In this document: positions 18,327 through 27,529 of the stretch, one piece after another
Layout of the letters: every line of letters begins with the position of its first letter
Position numbering within the stretch: the first letter of the stretch is position 1
Source of the DNA: Desulfoscipio sp. XC116
GTDB lineage: Bacteria > Bacillota > Desulfotomaculia > Desulfotomaculales > Desulfallaceae
Assembly: GCF_039851975.1 (NCBI RefSeq)
Contig: NZ_CP156660.1
Span: 1,488,001-1,552,000 of the forward strand
DNA length: 64,000 bases
Reading direction: 5' to 3'
Position numbers and translations under genes: made by a program
Notes under the pieces: model-generated
What the model was told of the DNA's origin: nothing
The model's database searches: none
What the model saw: only the letters and a program-made list of their open reading frames with translations

Positions 18327-19913
18327 TTGTCGGTTGCAAACAATTATTCAATTATATTGCAGAACAGAGTGCTTGTTGATGTTAACCTTAACCCGATGAG
18401 CCAAAAACGCTATATAGAGCTGGAACAGCCAAGTTTGCTAAATAATCAGGCTGATGTGGACAGGTTGCTGGGGACACTTGAAAACCGGTATTCGGGCCTG
18501 TCGGTACCGTTATTATTAATGAATAAAGTAAGTGAGGTGCTGCGCAATGCCAACTGGCGGGTGACTGTCACAGTAGCCCGATCTGGACATGCCTGGCAGT
18601 TGGTTGACATTGAACCGGGTGATACGACAAACCGGCATTTGGGGCTGGCGGTTGATTTGGGTACCACTACCGTGGTTGGCTACCTGGTAGATATGGTTAC
18701 CGGTAAGGTGCTCGATATGGCGGCTGATTTTAACGGTCAGGCAGCCTACGGTGCAGACATATTAACAAGAATCTATCTGGCCGGCACCACCTCGGGGAGA
18801 AAGCAACTGCAGCAGGCGGTGGTGGATACATTAAACGGTATTATAGGCCGTCTGGCGCAAAAACAAGACTTTTATGGCGGTGCTATCAGTGCTGTTACGG
18901 TGGGGGCCAACAGTACCATGGTACATTTACTTTTGGGTGTTGATCCTTCCCGCATTTGCATGGCTCCTTATATTCCGGTGGTCAACTTGCCCGGATACAT
19001 TAGCGCGTCAGCTATTGGATTGGCTGTAAACCCCCGGGCTCCTATTTATTGTTTGCCCAGTGTAGGCAGTTATGTGGGCGGTGATATTGTAGCCGGTATA
19101 CTGGCCAGCGGATTGCATAAAAAGCCCGAGCTGGCTCTATTTGTTGATATTGGTACCAACGGGGAAATAGTGTTGGGCAATAACGAGTGGTTGGTGGCCT
19201 GTGCCGGTGCGGCCGGTCCGGCGCTGGAGGGCGGGGTTGCCCGGGACGGTATGCGGGCCGAGCCGGGAGCGGTATATCAGGTGCGCATAGATCCGGACAC
19301 TCGGCAGGTTCATTATCGTACTATAGACGGCCGCAAAGCCGTGGGTATCTGCGGTTCCGGACTGGTGGATTGTCTGGCTGAGCTAATGCTGGCCGGTGTT
19401 ATTGACCGGGCGGGTAAATTTCGGGGTGCTGACAAGAGTTTTGTGGTTGTTCCGGCGGCGGATTCAGCCACAGGGAAAGATATTACTTTTACTCAAACAG
19501 ATATAAATAATATTATGCGTACCAAGGGTGCGGTGAACGCAGCTCTCGAAGTGCTGCTGGAGGGTGTTGGCTCTCGGATGAATGATATTTCTACATTTTA
19601 TGCCGCCGGCGCCTTTGGTCAGTATCTGGATCTGGAATCGGCCATAACTATAGGTTTCTATCCCGACCTGCCCAGGGAGCGGATGATACGCTTGGGTAAC
19701 AGTTCCGGTGAAGGGGCCAGGCTGGTGCTGTTGTCCGAGGAAAGCAGACTGGAAGCAGAAGAAATTGCTCGCAATATAACGTATTTTGAACTTAATGCTA
19801 ATGAGGCATTTATGAATAAGTTTGTGGGCAGTAAATTCCTGCCGCATACTAATTTGGATTATTACCCTACGGTTAAAGAGAAAATGATCAAACGGGGGCT
19901 CCTGCATGACTAA
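18327..19913 (+). CDS. ASKHA-domain corrinoid-activator-like protein (DUF4445) lacking a ferredoxin domain
   Basis: 528 residues related to RACo/RamA-type proteins, which use ATP to drive reductive reactivation of corrinoid proteins. The linker domain (KRYIELEQPSL) and the ASKHA nucleotide-binding core (AVDLGTTTVVGYLVD from Asp110; FVDIGTNGEI; GICGSGLVD; FYAAGAFG) and the C-terminal NITYFELN...FMNKFV are all present. The N-terminal [2Fe-2S] ferredoxin domain typical of the family is absent: the protein starts about where the linker begins and the first residues hold no cysteine. TTG 18327 is fixed by an immediately preceding in-frame TGA, and AAGGAGG lies upstream. It converges with the B12 mutase operon. 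Confidence 0.82.
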   Translation: MSVANNYSIILQNRVLVDVNLNPMSQKRYIELEQPSLLNNQADVDRLLGTLENRYSGLSVPLLLMNKVSEVLRNANWRVTVTVARSGHAWQLVDIEPGDTTNRHLGLAVDLGTTTVVGYLVDMVTGKVLDMAADFNGQAAYGADILTRIYLAGTTSGRKQLQQAVVDTLNGIIGRLAQKQDFYGGAISAVTVGANSTMVHLLLGVDPSRICMAPYIPVVNLPGYISASAIGLAVNPRAPIYCLPSVGSYVGGDIVAGILASGLHKKPELALFVDIGTNGEIVLGNNEWLVACAGAAGPALEGGVARDGMRAEPGAVYQVRIDPDTRQVHYRTIDGRKAVGICGSGLVDCLAELMLAGVIDRAGKFRGADKSFVVVPAADSATGKDITFTQTDINNIMRTKGAVNAALEVLLEGVGSRMNDISTFYAAGAFGQYLDLESAITIGFYPDLPRERMIRLGNSSGEGARLVLLSEESRLEAEEIARNITYFELNANEAFMNKFVGSKFLPHTNLDYYPTVKEKMIKRGLLHD

Positions 19914-20004
19914 TGTTAAGTACCAAACCGTTAATAAATGCTTGATTCCGGTGCAAGTGGCGGCTGCGGTTGTTGGGTTGATAAACATTGTTTAAAATAG
20001 ACTA

Positions 20005-20031
20005 AACCGCCCGGAACAAGTCCGGGCGGGT
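20005..20031 (-). terminator. Terminator of the B12 mutase operon
   Basis: Perfect arms CCGCCCGGA (20007-20015) and TCCGGGCGG (20021-20029). On the minus strand it is followed by a T-rich stretch, so it mainly serves the icmB transcript; it may also stop the convergent gene. Confidence 0.75.
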
Positions 20032-20048
20032 AAATGTTCGGGTAAATG

Positions 20049-20450
20049 TTATTGTACCTTGGCGTTGGCGTTTATCCATTCCACAATGGTTTCTATGGTT
20101 GTGCCGGGAGTGAATACTTCTGCTGCAAAGCCTCCCTCCTTGAGTGCCATAACATCCGCTTCGGGTATGGTACCGCCGCCCATAACCATGATATCGTCGG
20201 CACCGTTTTCCTTGAGCAGTTGGCAGATCCTGGGGAACAGTGTCATGTGTGCACCGCTTAAAACGGACAGGCCGACAATATCCACATCTTCTTGAATGGC
20301 TGCTTCTACTATTTGTTCCGGTGTTTGGTGCAAGCCGGTATATACTACCTCCATACCGGCGTCTCTTAGTGCGCGGGCGATAACCCGGGCACCCCGGTCA
20401 TGGCCGTCCAGGCCGGGTTTGGCCACCAGCACCCTGATTTTCTTTGCCAT
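20049..20450 (-). CDS. icmB: Acyl-CoA mutase small subunit, B12-binding
   Basis: 133-residue cobalamin-binding subunit. The B12 motif LDGHDRG supplies Asp15, His17 (the lower cobalt ligand) and Gly20; [10 protein letters not shown] and MGGGTIPE follow as in methylmalonyl- and isobutyryl-CoA mutase small subunits. The frame extends 33 codons upstream, but those overlap the large-subunit gene and GGGAGG sits right before ATG 20450. Last gene of the minus-strand operon cobO-meaB-icmA-icmB. The symbol follows from the specificity inferred for the large subunit. Confidence 0.88.
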   Translation of the reverse strand: MAKKIRVLVAKPGLDGHDRGARVIARALRDAGMEVVYTGLHQTPEQIVEAAIQEDVDIVGLSVLSGAHMTLFPRICQLLKENGADDIMVMGGGTIPEADVMALKEGGFAAEVFTPGTTIETIVEWINANAKVQ

Positions 20451-20475
20451 TGGTTTTGCCTCCCTTGTCGAAAGT

Positions 20476-22125
20476 TTAAAAAGTAGGTTTTTCCTTGTAC
20501 TCACCGAATACTTCACGCAAAGTCTGTATAATTTCGCCTTCGGTGGCATAAGCTTTTACACATTCGAGAATGAAAGGAATCATATTCTCAGTGCCCTGCG
20601 CGGCTTGACGCAATGCATCAAGGGTATCCCCAACCAGTAAGTTATTACGATCGCGGCGCAGTTTTCCAACTTTCTCTACTTGTTTGCGCTCGATTTCAGG
20701 ATCAATGATTAATAATTCAATTTCCAATTCTTCATTGGGATCGATAAATTCATTTACGCCAACCTGGATGCGTTTTTTCTTATCTATAGCCCGCTGATAA
20801 TGGTAAGCAGCGTCAGCAATTTCCTGCTGGAAAAAGTTCTGATCAATAGCGGCCAGAACGCCGCCGCGGCGCTCGATTTCCGCAAAATATTTTTCAGCTT
20901 CTTCTTCCATTTTATTGGTTAAGGCTTCCACATAATACGAGCCTGCCAGGGGATCGATAACATTGGCTACGCCTGTTTCGTAAGCCAGAATTTGCTGGGT
21001 GCGCAGCGCTATTTGCGCAGCTTTCTCGGTAGGTAAAGCCAGGACCTCATCCATGGAGTTGGTGTGCAGGGACTGAGTGCCCCCCAGCACTGCAGCCAGG
21101 GCTTCGTATGCGGTACGTGCGATATTGTTTTCAGGTTGTTGAGCGGTCAAGCTGCAGCCGGCAGTCTGAGTATGGAAGCGCAGCAGCCATGATTTAGGAT
21201 TCTTAGCCCCGTATTTTTCTTTCATACGCCGGGCCCATATTCGCCGGGCGGCACGGTACTTAGCAATCTCTTCGAAAAAGTCGATATGTGAATTAAAGAA
21301 ATAGGACAGCCGGGGAGCGAAATCATCTACATTTAGACCCGCCTCAATGCCGGCCTCTATATAGGCAAAACCATCCGCCAGTGTAAAAGCCAATTCTTGC
21401 ACGGCGGTTGAGCCGGCTTCGCGGATATGGTAGCCGCTGATGCTTACAGTATTCCATTTGGGCACGTGTTTGGCGGCATACTCAAATATATTTGTAATTA
21501 AGCGCATGGATGGCTCCGGCGGAAATATCCAGGACTTTTGGGCAATGTATTCCTTTAAAATGTCATTTTGGATGGTGCCTGTTAATTGTTCCGAAGCCAC
21601 GCCTTGTTTTTCCCCGGTGGCGATATACAGACACCAGAGAATAGAGGCCGGCGCGTTGGTTGTCATGGAAGTGCTGACCTTATCCAGGGGAATACCGTTA
21701 AACAGTGTTTCCATATCCTCAAGGCTGTCTATGGCCACACCTACCCGGCCCACTTCACCAAGGGAACGGGGATGATCGCTGTCATAACCCATGATAGTAG
21801 GCATATCAAAGGCTACACTGAGTCCGGTCTGCCCTTTCCCCAGCAGGTATTTATAACGCAAGTTGGATTCCTCGGCCGTGCCGAATCCGGCAAACTGACG
21901 CATGGTCCACAGCCTGCCGCGATACATGTTGCTTTGTACACCCCTGGTATAGGGATAATCGCCTGGGAAGCCGATATCCTTCATGTAATCCAAGTTTTTG
22001 ATATCTTCCGGTGTGTACAAATCTTCGACCGGCAGGCCGGATACGGTTTCAAAATTAATGTCCCGGTTCTTTTTTTTGCTTTTTGCGGTCAGCCATTTAT
22101 CTCGGGCGGTTTTAATTTCGTTCAT
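20476..22125 (-). CDS. icmA: Coenzyme-B12 acyl-CoA mutase large subunit, isobutyryl-CoA mutase signature
   Basis: 549-residue catalytic subunit forming the substrate-binding TIM barrel. Two residues separate family members: P. shermanii methylmalonyl-CoA mutase has Tyr89 (in RQYAGF) and Arg207 (in MVRNTY), isobutyryl-CoA mutase has Phe and Gln. Here they are Phe78 (RQFAGF) and Gln196 (IAQKSW), with an ungapped alignment between, so the enzyme should interconvert isobutyryl-CoA and butyryl-CoA. Arg207 binds the free carboxylate of methylmalonyl-CoA, so its loss argues against that substrate. CoA-contact positions equivalent to Tyr75 and Thr77 are Gln64 and Asn66. 2-Hydroxyisobutyryl-CoA mutases carry Ile at the first position, so are less likely. 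The gene starts 1 base after meaB. Confidence 0.85.
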   Translation of the reverse strand: MNEIKTARDKWLTAKSKKKNRDINFETVSGLPVEDLYTPEDIKNLDYMKDIGFPGDYPYTRGVQSNMYRGRLWTMRQFAGFGTAEESNLRYKYLLGKGQTGLSVAFDMPTIMGYDSDHPRSLGEVGRVGVAIDSLEDMETLFNGIPLDKVSTSMTTNAPASILWCLYIATGEKQGVASEQLTGTIQNDILKEYIAQKSWIFPPEPSMRLITNIFEYAAKHVPKWNTVSISGYHIREAGSTAVQELAFTLADGFAYIEAGIEAGLNVDDFAPRLSYFFNSHIDFFEEIAKYRAARRIWARRMKEKYGAKNPKSWLLRFHTQTAGCSLTAQQPENNIARTAYEALAAVLGGTQSLHTNSMDEVLALPTEKAAQIALRTQQILAYETGVANVIDPLAGSYYVEALTNKMEEEAEKYFAEIERRGGVLAAIDQNFFQQEIADAAYHYQRAIDKKKRIQVGVNEFIDPNEELEIELLIIDPEIERKQVEKVGKLRRDRNNLLVGDTLDALRQAAQGTENMIPFILECVKAYATEGEIIQTLREVFGEYKEKPTF

Positions 22126-22126
22126 A

Positions 22127-23080
22127 TCAGCAACGCTCCTTTAAAAAATCATATAAAAATTTTTGGGCTTGGGTGTAAGGGTCTGTTTTGCGTTCCACCA
22201 TTTGATGCAATATATCACTCAGCCCGTTCGCTTGATGAAAATGATCCCACAATTGCTTGCGCAGACTCTCCTCTGCAAGCTCTATCATTTCCATGCTCAG
22301 CCTTTGACGAACGGCTTCCTGCAGCTCACCACTGTCGCCGGCATACTGCAGATGGTTATTGATTGTCGACCAGAGCTCGTCTATGCCGTGCTGGTTGACT
22401 ACGCTGGTTTCCACCACCGGTGGCCGCCAGCCCGTATGAAAGCGGGGGCTCATGTCCAGCATTTGTTCAATATCGGTAATAATTTTTTTCGTGTGGCCTA
22501 AATCGCATTTGTTAATTACAAAAATATCAGCGATTTCCATAATTCCTGCTTTGATGGTCTGAATATGATCGCCGCCCCCGGGTGTAAGTACAACCAGGGT
22601 GCTATCGGCGTAATGCATAATGTCCAATTCACTTTGACCGACACCGACTGTCTCAACAATAATAATATTGCAGCCGTAAGCGTCCAGTACCTTAACCACA
22701 TCTTTAGTGGCTCGGGCCAAACCGCCCAGGCATCCCCTGGTGCCCATGCTGCGGATAAAAACATTTTTATCTAAAGCATGTTCCTGCATGCGGATGCGAT
22801 CGCCTAAGAGTGCACCGCCGGATATGGGTGACGTTGGGTCAACGGCTACCACACCAACTTTATTATCATATTTACGTGCCTGTTTAATTAATTCATCTGT
22901 TAATGAGCTTTTGCCCGCACCGGGCGAACCCGTTACTCCTATAACATGGGCCCGGCCTGTATGCGGGTATATTTGGCTTAATAACTCTTCTTTACCCGCG
23001 CCGTTATTTTCAATTAGGGTAATCATCTTGGCTGCCGTGCGTTTATCTCCCTGTATTAGTTTACCAACTTCCAACATCAT
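22127..23080 (-). CDS. meaB: MeaB-type G3E GTPase, B12 mutase chaperone
   Basis: GTPase that gates loading of adenosylcobalamin and protects the mutase from inactivation. Walker [10 protein letters not shown] at residues 51-59, [16 protein letters not shown], the switch region ETVGVGQSE, and base-recognition NKCD are all there. 317 residues. Two ATG codons in tandem at 23080 and 23077 follow GTGAGGA; either may start. The older annotation ArgK/LAO kinase is the same family. Placement between cobO and icmA supports a chaperone role for this mutase. In some bacteria the three parts are fused as IcmF; here they are separate. Confidence 0.92.
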   Translation of the reverse strand: MMLEVGKLIQGDKRTAAKMITLIENNGAGKEELLSQIYPHTGRAHVIGVTGSPGAGKSSLTDELIKQARKYDNKVGVVAVDPTSPISGGALLGDRIRMQEHALDKNVFIRSMGTRGCLGGLARATKDVVKVLDAYGCNIIIVETVGVGQSELDIMHYADSTLVVLTPGGGDHIQTIKAGIMEIADIFVINKCDLGHTKKIITDIEQMLDMSPRFHTGWRPPVVETSVVNQHGIDELWSTINNHLQYAGDSGELQEAVRQRLSMEMIELAEESLRKQLWDHFHQANGLSDILHQMVERKTDPYTQAQKFLYDFLKERC

Positions 23081-23099
23081 ATCCTCACCCGCCTATGTG

Positions 23100-23639
23100 T
23101 CAGTATTCAATTCCTTCTCTGGCCGTGACACCTTGATAATAGGGATGTTTAATTAGATTTACTTCGCTGACCAGATCGGTAATTTCGGTTATTTCCTTGG
23201 GTACATATCTTCCCGTTAAAATCAACTCGACATGGCGTGGTTTGGATTTAATAATTTCCAATACATCATCCAATTCAATTAATTTAAAGTCCAGAGCGGT
23301 ATTAACTTCATCCAAAATAACCAAATCATAATTTCCTTCGCTAATGACTTTCCGGACTGTTTTAAGTCCTTGCTTGGCCAGATCAATATCCGCCCGGGAT
23401 GGGTTATTCTTGCTAACAAAAGTTTCCAAACCACTTTGCACAATAATCAAATTGGGCAAATACTTTTCCGCTGCCTGGATTTCACCATAATCCTTGCTGC
23501 CTTTCATAAACTGCAGCATAAAAACTTTATAGCCGTGACCAATGGCCCTTAAGGCCAAACCTAGGGATGCCGTTGTCTTGCCCTTGCCATTTCCTGTATA
23601 TACCTGAACTAAACCTTGGTTCAACCGGGGTCGGGACAT
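23100..23639 (-). CDS. cobO: Cob(I)alamin adenosyltransferase, CobO/BtuR type
   Basis: Transfers adenosyl from ATP to cob(I)alamin, making the cofactor the mutase needs. P-loop GNGKGKTT at residues 16-23, QFMKGS, VILDEVNTALDF and ILTGRYVP are diagnostic. 179 residues. A strong AAGGAGG precedes the ATG. It is the first gene of the mutase operon, 20 bases before meaB, which suggests its main job here is to supply the mutase rather than the biosynthetic operon at 5.9-13 kb. Confidence 0.93.
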   Translation of the reverse strand: MSRPRLNQGLVQVYTGNGKGKTTASLGLALRAIGHGYKVFMLQFMKGSKDYGEIQAAEKYLPNLIIVQSGLETFVSKNNPSRADIDLAKQGLKTVRKVISEGNYDLVILDEVNTALDFKLIELDDVLEIIKSKPRHVELILTGRYVPKEITEITDLVSEVNLIKHPYYQGVTAREGIEY

Positions 23640-23962
23640 GGGGCCACCTCCTTCCCTGTAGCCTAAGATGAAAAAATAATATATGTTATATGCATTAGTA
23701 CTAGCAAATTATATGCCTTTTCCATAAAATTAATTGTTTTTTGAAAAGCTATTGTTTTTATGCTATTTTAAATTTGCGCTAAATGAATAAATGTTGTGTT
23801 ATTTCAGAATATAATGAAGTGCTTGTAGATGATCGTTGACACATGTAAACCGGAGTAGGGTCTGTACTTTAATAAAAAGATCATCAGCCGATCCGCGATG
23901 GTGCAGGCGATCTCAGTAACAACAATAACGGGGCATCAATGGTAATAAAAAAACCGCTTAAT
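23640..23962. other. Intergenic leader of the mutase operon
   Basis: No coding sequence is supported. It holds the candidate sigma-54 promoter at 23703-23718, an AT-rich stretch, and the terminator at 23947-23978. Between them GATGATC (about 23828) and GATCATC (about 23879) could pair around a 45-base loop; I do not recognise a known RNA family. Confidence 0.5.
23703..23718 (-). promoter_or_regulatory. Candidate sigma-54 (-24/-12) promoter of cobO-meaB-icmAB
   Basis: Read on the minus strand: AGGCATATAATTTGCT, with GG and GC exactly 12 bases apart as required. It lies about 64 bases before cobO. The same bases contain TATAAT, so a sigma-A -10 is an alternative, although no convincing -35 is present. 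Confidence 0.5.
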
Positions 23963-23978
23963 TCAGCGGTTTTTTTTA
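23947..23978 (-). terminator. Terminator after the DUF2229/activase unit
   Basis: ACCGCT and AGCGGT arms extended by A and T runs on both sides, so it can work in both directions. It separates the 24-27 kb unit from the mutase operon. Confidence 0.8.
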
Positions 23979-24181
23979 TAAAATTTATTCTTAAAAAAGT
24001 AGTAAAAAACCGGACCTACGACTAAAAGCCAGCCGGCAAAAATGCCCCAAATAATTGATTCCGCCCGTGTGCGTCCCGTTTTGTAAGCGTCAATACCCAC
24101 CCAGATACCGGAAACAAGCATAATAACTACGATTATTGAATTAAAAAAAACTGCCAGTATTTTTAAATCATGCTCAGTCAC
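23963..24181 (-). CDS. Small two-helix membrane protein
   Basis: 72 residues with two hydrophobic segments (about 7-30 and 40-62) joined by a short positively charged loop (DAYKTGRTRAES) and ending in a Lys/Asn/Arg tail. GTG 24181 is preceded by AGGAGGG inside the end of the upstream activase gene, a 1-base gap. The topology recalls small PLDc_N-like membrane proteins, but I cannot assign a function. It is probably translated with the activase. Confidence 0.6.
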   Translation of the reverse strand: MTEHDLKILAVFFNSIIVVIMLVSGIWVGIDAYKTGRTRAESIIWGIFAGWLLVVGPVFYYFFKNKFYKKNR

Positions 24182-24182
24182 A

Positions 24183-25148
24183 CTATCCCTCCTGTATGAT
24201 ATCCCATCTGGGGCACCTGGCTCCCCAGCGCCCAATCACACGGTTTTCCTCATATATTTCAGCAATCTCGCAGTTATTGGGACAGCCGTCACATTCAAAG
24301 CTGCCGGTTCGATAAGTTAATTTAGCGATGGAAAAACCTTTGAAACCAGTGGTCTTATGAGTTTCCGCAAGTTCCTCCTTGGCCAGCAGCGCTGCGCCAA
24401 TGGCCCCCATTACGTCGTGATGAGGCGGTACTGTTATTTCCATGCCCAGTGCCTTTTCGAATGATGCTTTTATGCCTGCATTGGCAGCCACTCCGCCCTG
24501 AAAGATAACCGGTGCCAGGATTTCCTTGCCTTTGCCGATATTGTTTAGATAGTTGCGCACCAGCGCTTCGCATAGACCGTTAATAATATCATGCACGGGA
24601 TGGCCCATTTGCTGTTTATGAATCATGTCCGATTCGGCGAATACCGTGCAGCGTCCGGCAATGCGTACCGGATTAGATGATTTTAGAGCCAGGGTACCGA
24701 ATTCGGTAATGGGAATGCCCAGCCGTGAGGCCTGTTGATCTAAAAAAGACCCGGTACCGGCTGCGCAAACGGTGTTCATAGCGAAATCGGTGACAATGCC
24801 GTCCCTGATGATTATTATCTTCGAATCCTGCCCGCCTATTTCAAGAATTGTTTGCACTTGAGGAATAAAATGAGATGCGGCTACGGCATGGGCGGTAATC
24901 TCATTTTTAATTACATCCGCGCCGACCATTACTCCGGCCAGATAACGTCCGCTGCCCGTAGTGCCTACTCCGCAAATCTTTGTTTGTTCGGGTATTAATT
25001 GAGCAATCTGCTGTAAACCATCCTGAATGGCTTCTACAGGGCGACCCCTGGTTCGCAAATAAAGGTCGGCTATTACTTGGCCGGCCTGATCTTGAATAAC
25101 TAAGTTAGTGCTGACGGATCCAACATCCATACCAAGATAGGCTTGCAT
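24183..25148 (-). CDS. 2-hydroxyacyl-CoA dehydratase activase-type ATPase (HgdC/BadF family)
   Basis: ASKHA-fold ATPase that, in known systems, injects one high-energy electron into a partner dehydratase or reductase. Cys128 (NTVCAAGTGSF) and Cys167 (AGRCTVFAESD) match the two cysteines that hold the shared [4Fe-4S] cluster of the homodimer. MDVGSVSTN and EIGGQDSK are nucleotide-binding motifs. An unusual C-terminal tail adds CDGCPNNC (Cys286, 289, 293) and Cys312, which could bind another cluster or zinc. 321 residues from ATG 25148, behind AAGGAAGTGA. No HgdA/HgdB dehydratase gene is in the window; the two genes upstream are the likely electron acceptors. Confidence 0.86.
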   Translation of the reverse strand: MQAYLGMDVGSVSTNLVIQDQAGQVIADLYLRTRGRPVEAIQDGLQQIAQLIPEQTKICGVGTTGSGRYLAGVMVGADVIKNEITAHAVAASHFIPQVQTILEIGGQDSKIIIIRDGIVTDFAMNTVCAAGTGSFLDQQASRLGIPITEFGTLALKSSNPVRIAGRCTVFAESDMIHKQQMGHPVHDIINGLCEALVRNYLNNIGKGKEILAPVIFQGGVAANAGIKASFEKALGMEITVPPHHDVMGAIGAALLAKEELAETHKTTGFKGFSIAKLTYRTGSFECDGCPNNCEIAEIYEENRVIGRWGARCPRWDIIQEG

Positions 25149-25177
25149 AAAGTCACTTCCTTGCGCTTCAGAAATAT

Positions 25178-26296
25178 TTACAAGGCACCGGAGGGTAGCC
25201 ACAGTTTTGATTTGTCTTGTTTTTTTAATTTTTTCCTTTTCATTAAGTCGGCGAACGCTTCCAGGCGGGTGTTCATTCCCGCTTTTCCGGTTTGTTCATC
25301 AAGAAAAAAAGTGAGCACAGGTATATTGTAATCCCTGCTAACAGCGGGTAATATGGTGCGGGCCACTATCTCGGGTATACAGGTAAAGGGGGCCAGTTGG
25401 ATAACACCGTCAAAGCCGCGCTTGGAATATAATATGGTATTGCCTATGGAATCCCTGCCGTGCCCGCCAATTAATTCCGGCAGGTAATGCTTGGCAGCAT
25501 CTTTTACTGTTGTTCCCTCTACAGTCTCTTTCCAGGTATTATCCCTAGTCCAACCGGTTAAAAATATGGAGCGTTCCACCTCAACCCCCAGGTTGCCCAG
25601 CGTTTCCTCAATTTCCAAATTGGCGGCCGGCTCCAGCAGTACGTAGATTTCGCCGACAATACCTACTTTTATAACCAGCCGGTTAGGATCCTGGGGAACT
25701 TTGTGCAACTCCTCCAGGGCAGCCGCTTCGGCTTCAATAATGTCATTTGTGTTATAGGCGCTGTCTATCCATTCTAAAACTTGTTTATATTTTCGTGTAG
25801 TAGTGCCTTTCTTTAATTCTCTGGGTCTAATAACATGGGTTGCCTTTTCGGCGTTATCCAGTGCCTGCAATTTGCGCCACGCCTTTTTTATGCGGCCGAT
25901 AATAGCTTTTATGGATAATCTGCCGGGATTTAGCTTATATACATTGCGGATAAAACTAATGGGATATAAGCGGGGCGGCTCAAAAATAATCATTTCAATG
26001 GGGTATCCCAGGTCGTGTAAAATCTTTTTATGTAAATCAGCATAAAGTCCGGCCCGGCAGGGTCCCACCCCTCCGGAAGTGACTAAAATATTAGCCCCTT
26101 TTTCAATGGCTTCAAGGTAAGTACCCATTAATATTTTTAAAGGGAAACAGGCAAATTCGGGAGTATACTGAACGCCCATGTTTAAGGTTTTACGGCTGGG
26201 CCTGGGCGGTAATATCACTTCATTCCCCAAGTCGTTTAATAACATTTTAAAAGTGCGGTAGGATTCTCCCATGTGCGGGAAGGTTACTTTACGCAT
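25178..26296 (-). CDS. Acyl-CoA dehydratase activase-related protein (DUF2229 / HgdB-like), second part
   Basis: 372 residues related to the C-terminal portion of the long activase-DUF2229 proteins of anaerobes. Cysteines in EFACFPLK, GGVGPCRAG and FTCIPEI lie at places where the HgdB/BcrB-like fold binds Fe-S clusters. FLDEQTGKAGMNTRLEAF near the end is a family hallmark (xDEhxxxxGxxTRLEAF) and also occurs in the neighbour upstream. It starts at ATG 26296, sharing bases with the stop of the gene before it. Function is unknown; an Fe-S redox protein driven by the activase is the best guess. Confidence 0.78.
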   Translation of the reverse strand: MRKVTFPHMGESYRTFKMLLNDLGNEVILPPRPSRKTLNMGVQYTPEFACFPLKILMGTYLEAIEKGANILVTSGGVGPCRAGLYADLHKKILHDLGYPIEMIIFEPPRLYPISFIRNVYKLNPGRLSIKAIIGRIKKAWRKLQALDNAEKATHVIRPRELKKGTTTRKYKQVLEWIDSAYNTNDIIEAEAAALEELHKVPQDPNRLVIKVGIVGEIYVLLEPAANLEIEETLGNLGVEVERSIFLTGWTRDNTWKETVEGTTVKDAAKHYLPELIGGHGRDSIGNTILYSKRGFDGVIQLAPFTCIPEIVARTILPAVSRDYNIPVLTFFLDEQTGKAGMNTRLEAFADLMKRKKLKKQDKSKLWLPSGAL

Positions 26297-27273
26297 TACG
26301 TTATATCCCTTCTTTTTCTTTTGACCATATCAACAAACGCTTCCAGCCTGGTGCTTACCCCGGCCTCGCCGCTGTGCTCGTCAACGGTCAAGCTCATAAA
26401 CGGTATAGTGCTTGAGTAGTTATCTAATTGGATGAACCTGTCCACGATGGAGTCTGGACCGCAGCCGAACGCTGACAGGTGTATAATGCCGTCAATATCA
26501 TTTCGACCGGCAAAATAGCGGGTCGCTCGCAGGGTGCGCTCGCTGAATGTCCAAAATAAACGTTTGGGTGATGCATGCCTTTGTATCCTCACGGTAAGTG
26601 GAGAAAGGTTATCCGGTGTAACTACATTAATGCGCATTTTGCGTAATTTATTAATTATAGCAACACTGATGTACTGGTCGTGAATAATATACGGATAGCC
26701 TACGACGGCGAATTTCAATTGTCCTTGATTGTCCGGTGGTTTATTATGCTTGCCGTTAAAGATATTATCAATGGCCTCTAAAGGCTGTAAACCGCCGCAT
26801 AATAACCTTTGGAATTTGAACTGTTTGATTTGAGCTTTTAATAAGGCCTTTATTATTTGTGCCGATGTTTTGCCAAGCATTTTTCCCACTTGATAATAAG
26901 CGGATAATATGCTGTCCTTTCGTTCGCGGGCATCCACGCGCACATCAATTATGGGAGGCATGCCTGGGATCCCGTGGCGAATCATGTCGGGTAATCCTAA
27001 AAATTTAGGGCAATAAACGGTTTTTTTATTTAAGCAAACAATGCGTGGGATAAATAAATAATCTACTTGATCGCTTATGGCCATGGTGTGGCCAAAGAAA
27101 ACTTTCACGGGCACACAGGCGTCAGCCAACGCTTCGCGCACACCGTTATCCATTAATTTACGAGTGGTTTTCCCGGAGGTTATCACTTGTGTACCCAGTT
27201 CATCAAAATAAGTTTTCCACAGGGGATAATACACATAATAAAAAAGAGCACTGGGTATGCCAATACGAAGCAC
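26296..27273 (-). CDS. Acyl-CoA dehydratase activase-related protein (DUF2229), first part
   Basis: 325 residues beginning MLRIGIPSALFYYVYYPLWKTY, the typical start of DUF2229. Cysteines occur in ALADACVPVKV and AFGCGPDSIV; the C-terminus carries TVDEHSGEAGVSTRLEAF, nearly the same as its downstream neighbour, so the two genes are distant paralogues. In many Clostridia these domains are fused to the activase in one large protein; here activase and two DUF2229-type proteins are three genes in one operon. First gene of the unit; no clear promoter was recognised. Confidence 0.8.
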   Translation of the reverse strand: MLRIGIPSALFYYVYYPLWKTYFDELGTQVITSGKTTRKLMDNGVREALADACVPVKVFFGHTMAISDQVDYLFIPRIVCLNKKTVYCPKFLGLPDMIRHGIPGMPPIIDVRVDARERKDSILSAYYQVGKMLGKTSAQIIKALLKAQIKQFKFQRLLCGGLQPLEAIDNIFNGKHNKPPDNQGQLKFAVVGYPYIIHDQYISVAIINKLRKMRINVVTPDNLSPLTVRIQRHASPKRLFWTFSERTLRATRYFAGRNDIDGIIHLSAFGCGPDSIVDRFIQLDNYSSTIPFMSLTVDEHSGEAGVSTRLEAFVDMVKRKRRDIT

Positions 27274-27529
27274 GATTTATACACTCCTAAACAGTAATTG
27301 ATAGCAACATATAATATATTTCTCGCAAATAGAAAAAATTCCTTGCTTGTGTAAACAAAAATATGCAGTTAAAAGTGAGACGATGGCATCTTTATTAAAA
27401 ATAATTATTGTGGCGTTTTTTTGTGGTAAAATGCTTTTAATCTATCAAGTATATTTGGCAAAAGCTGCAAGTGATTAATTATTATATGCTTTTACGGCTT
27501 AATTTCCAAAAGAGGAGGTTTTGGTTTTT

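Noticed and set aside
20476-22125. Annotation of the large mutase as methylmalonyl-CoA mutase
   Set aside because: The carboxylate-binding Arg207 equivalent is Gln196 and Tyr89 is Phe78, the isobutyryl-CoA mutase pair; overall similarity alone would mislead.
21586-22362. 258-codon open frame on the plus strand
   Set aside because: It lies opposite icmA and meaB, whose minus-strand products are clearly conserved; it has no ribosome binding site and no family match.
23828-23885. Structured RNA gene suggested by GATGATC/GATCATC pairing
   Set aside because: Only seven base pairs around a 45-base loop with no inner helix; not enough to support an RNA gene.
27457-27472. TTGGCAAAAGCTGCA as a sigma-54 promoter before DUF3786
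   Set aside because: GG and GC are 10 bases apart instead of 12; sigma-54 spacing is strict.
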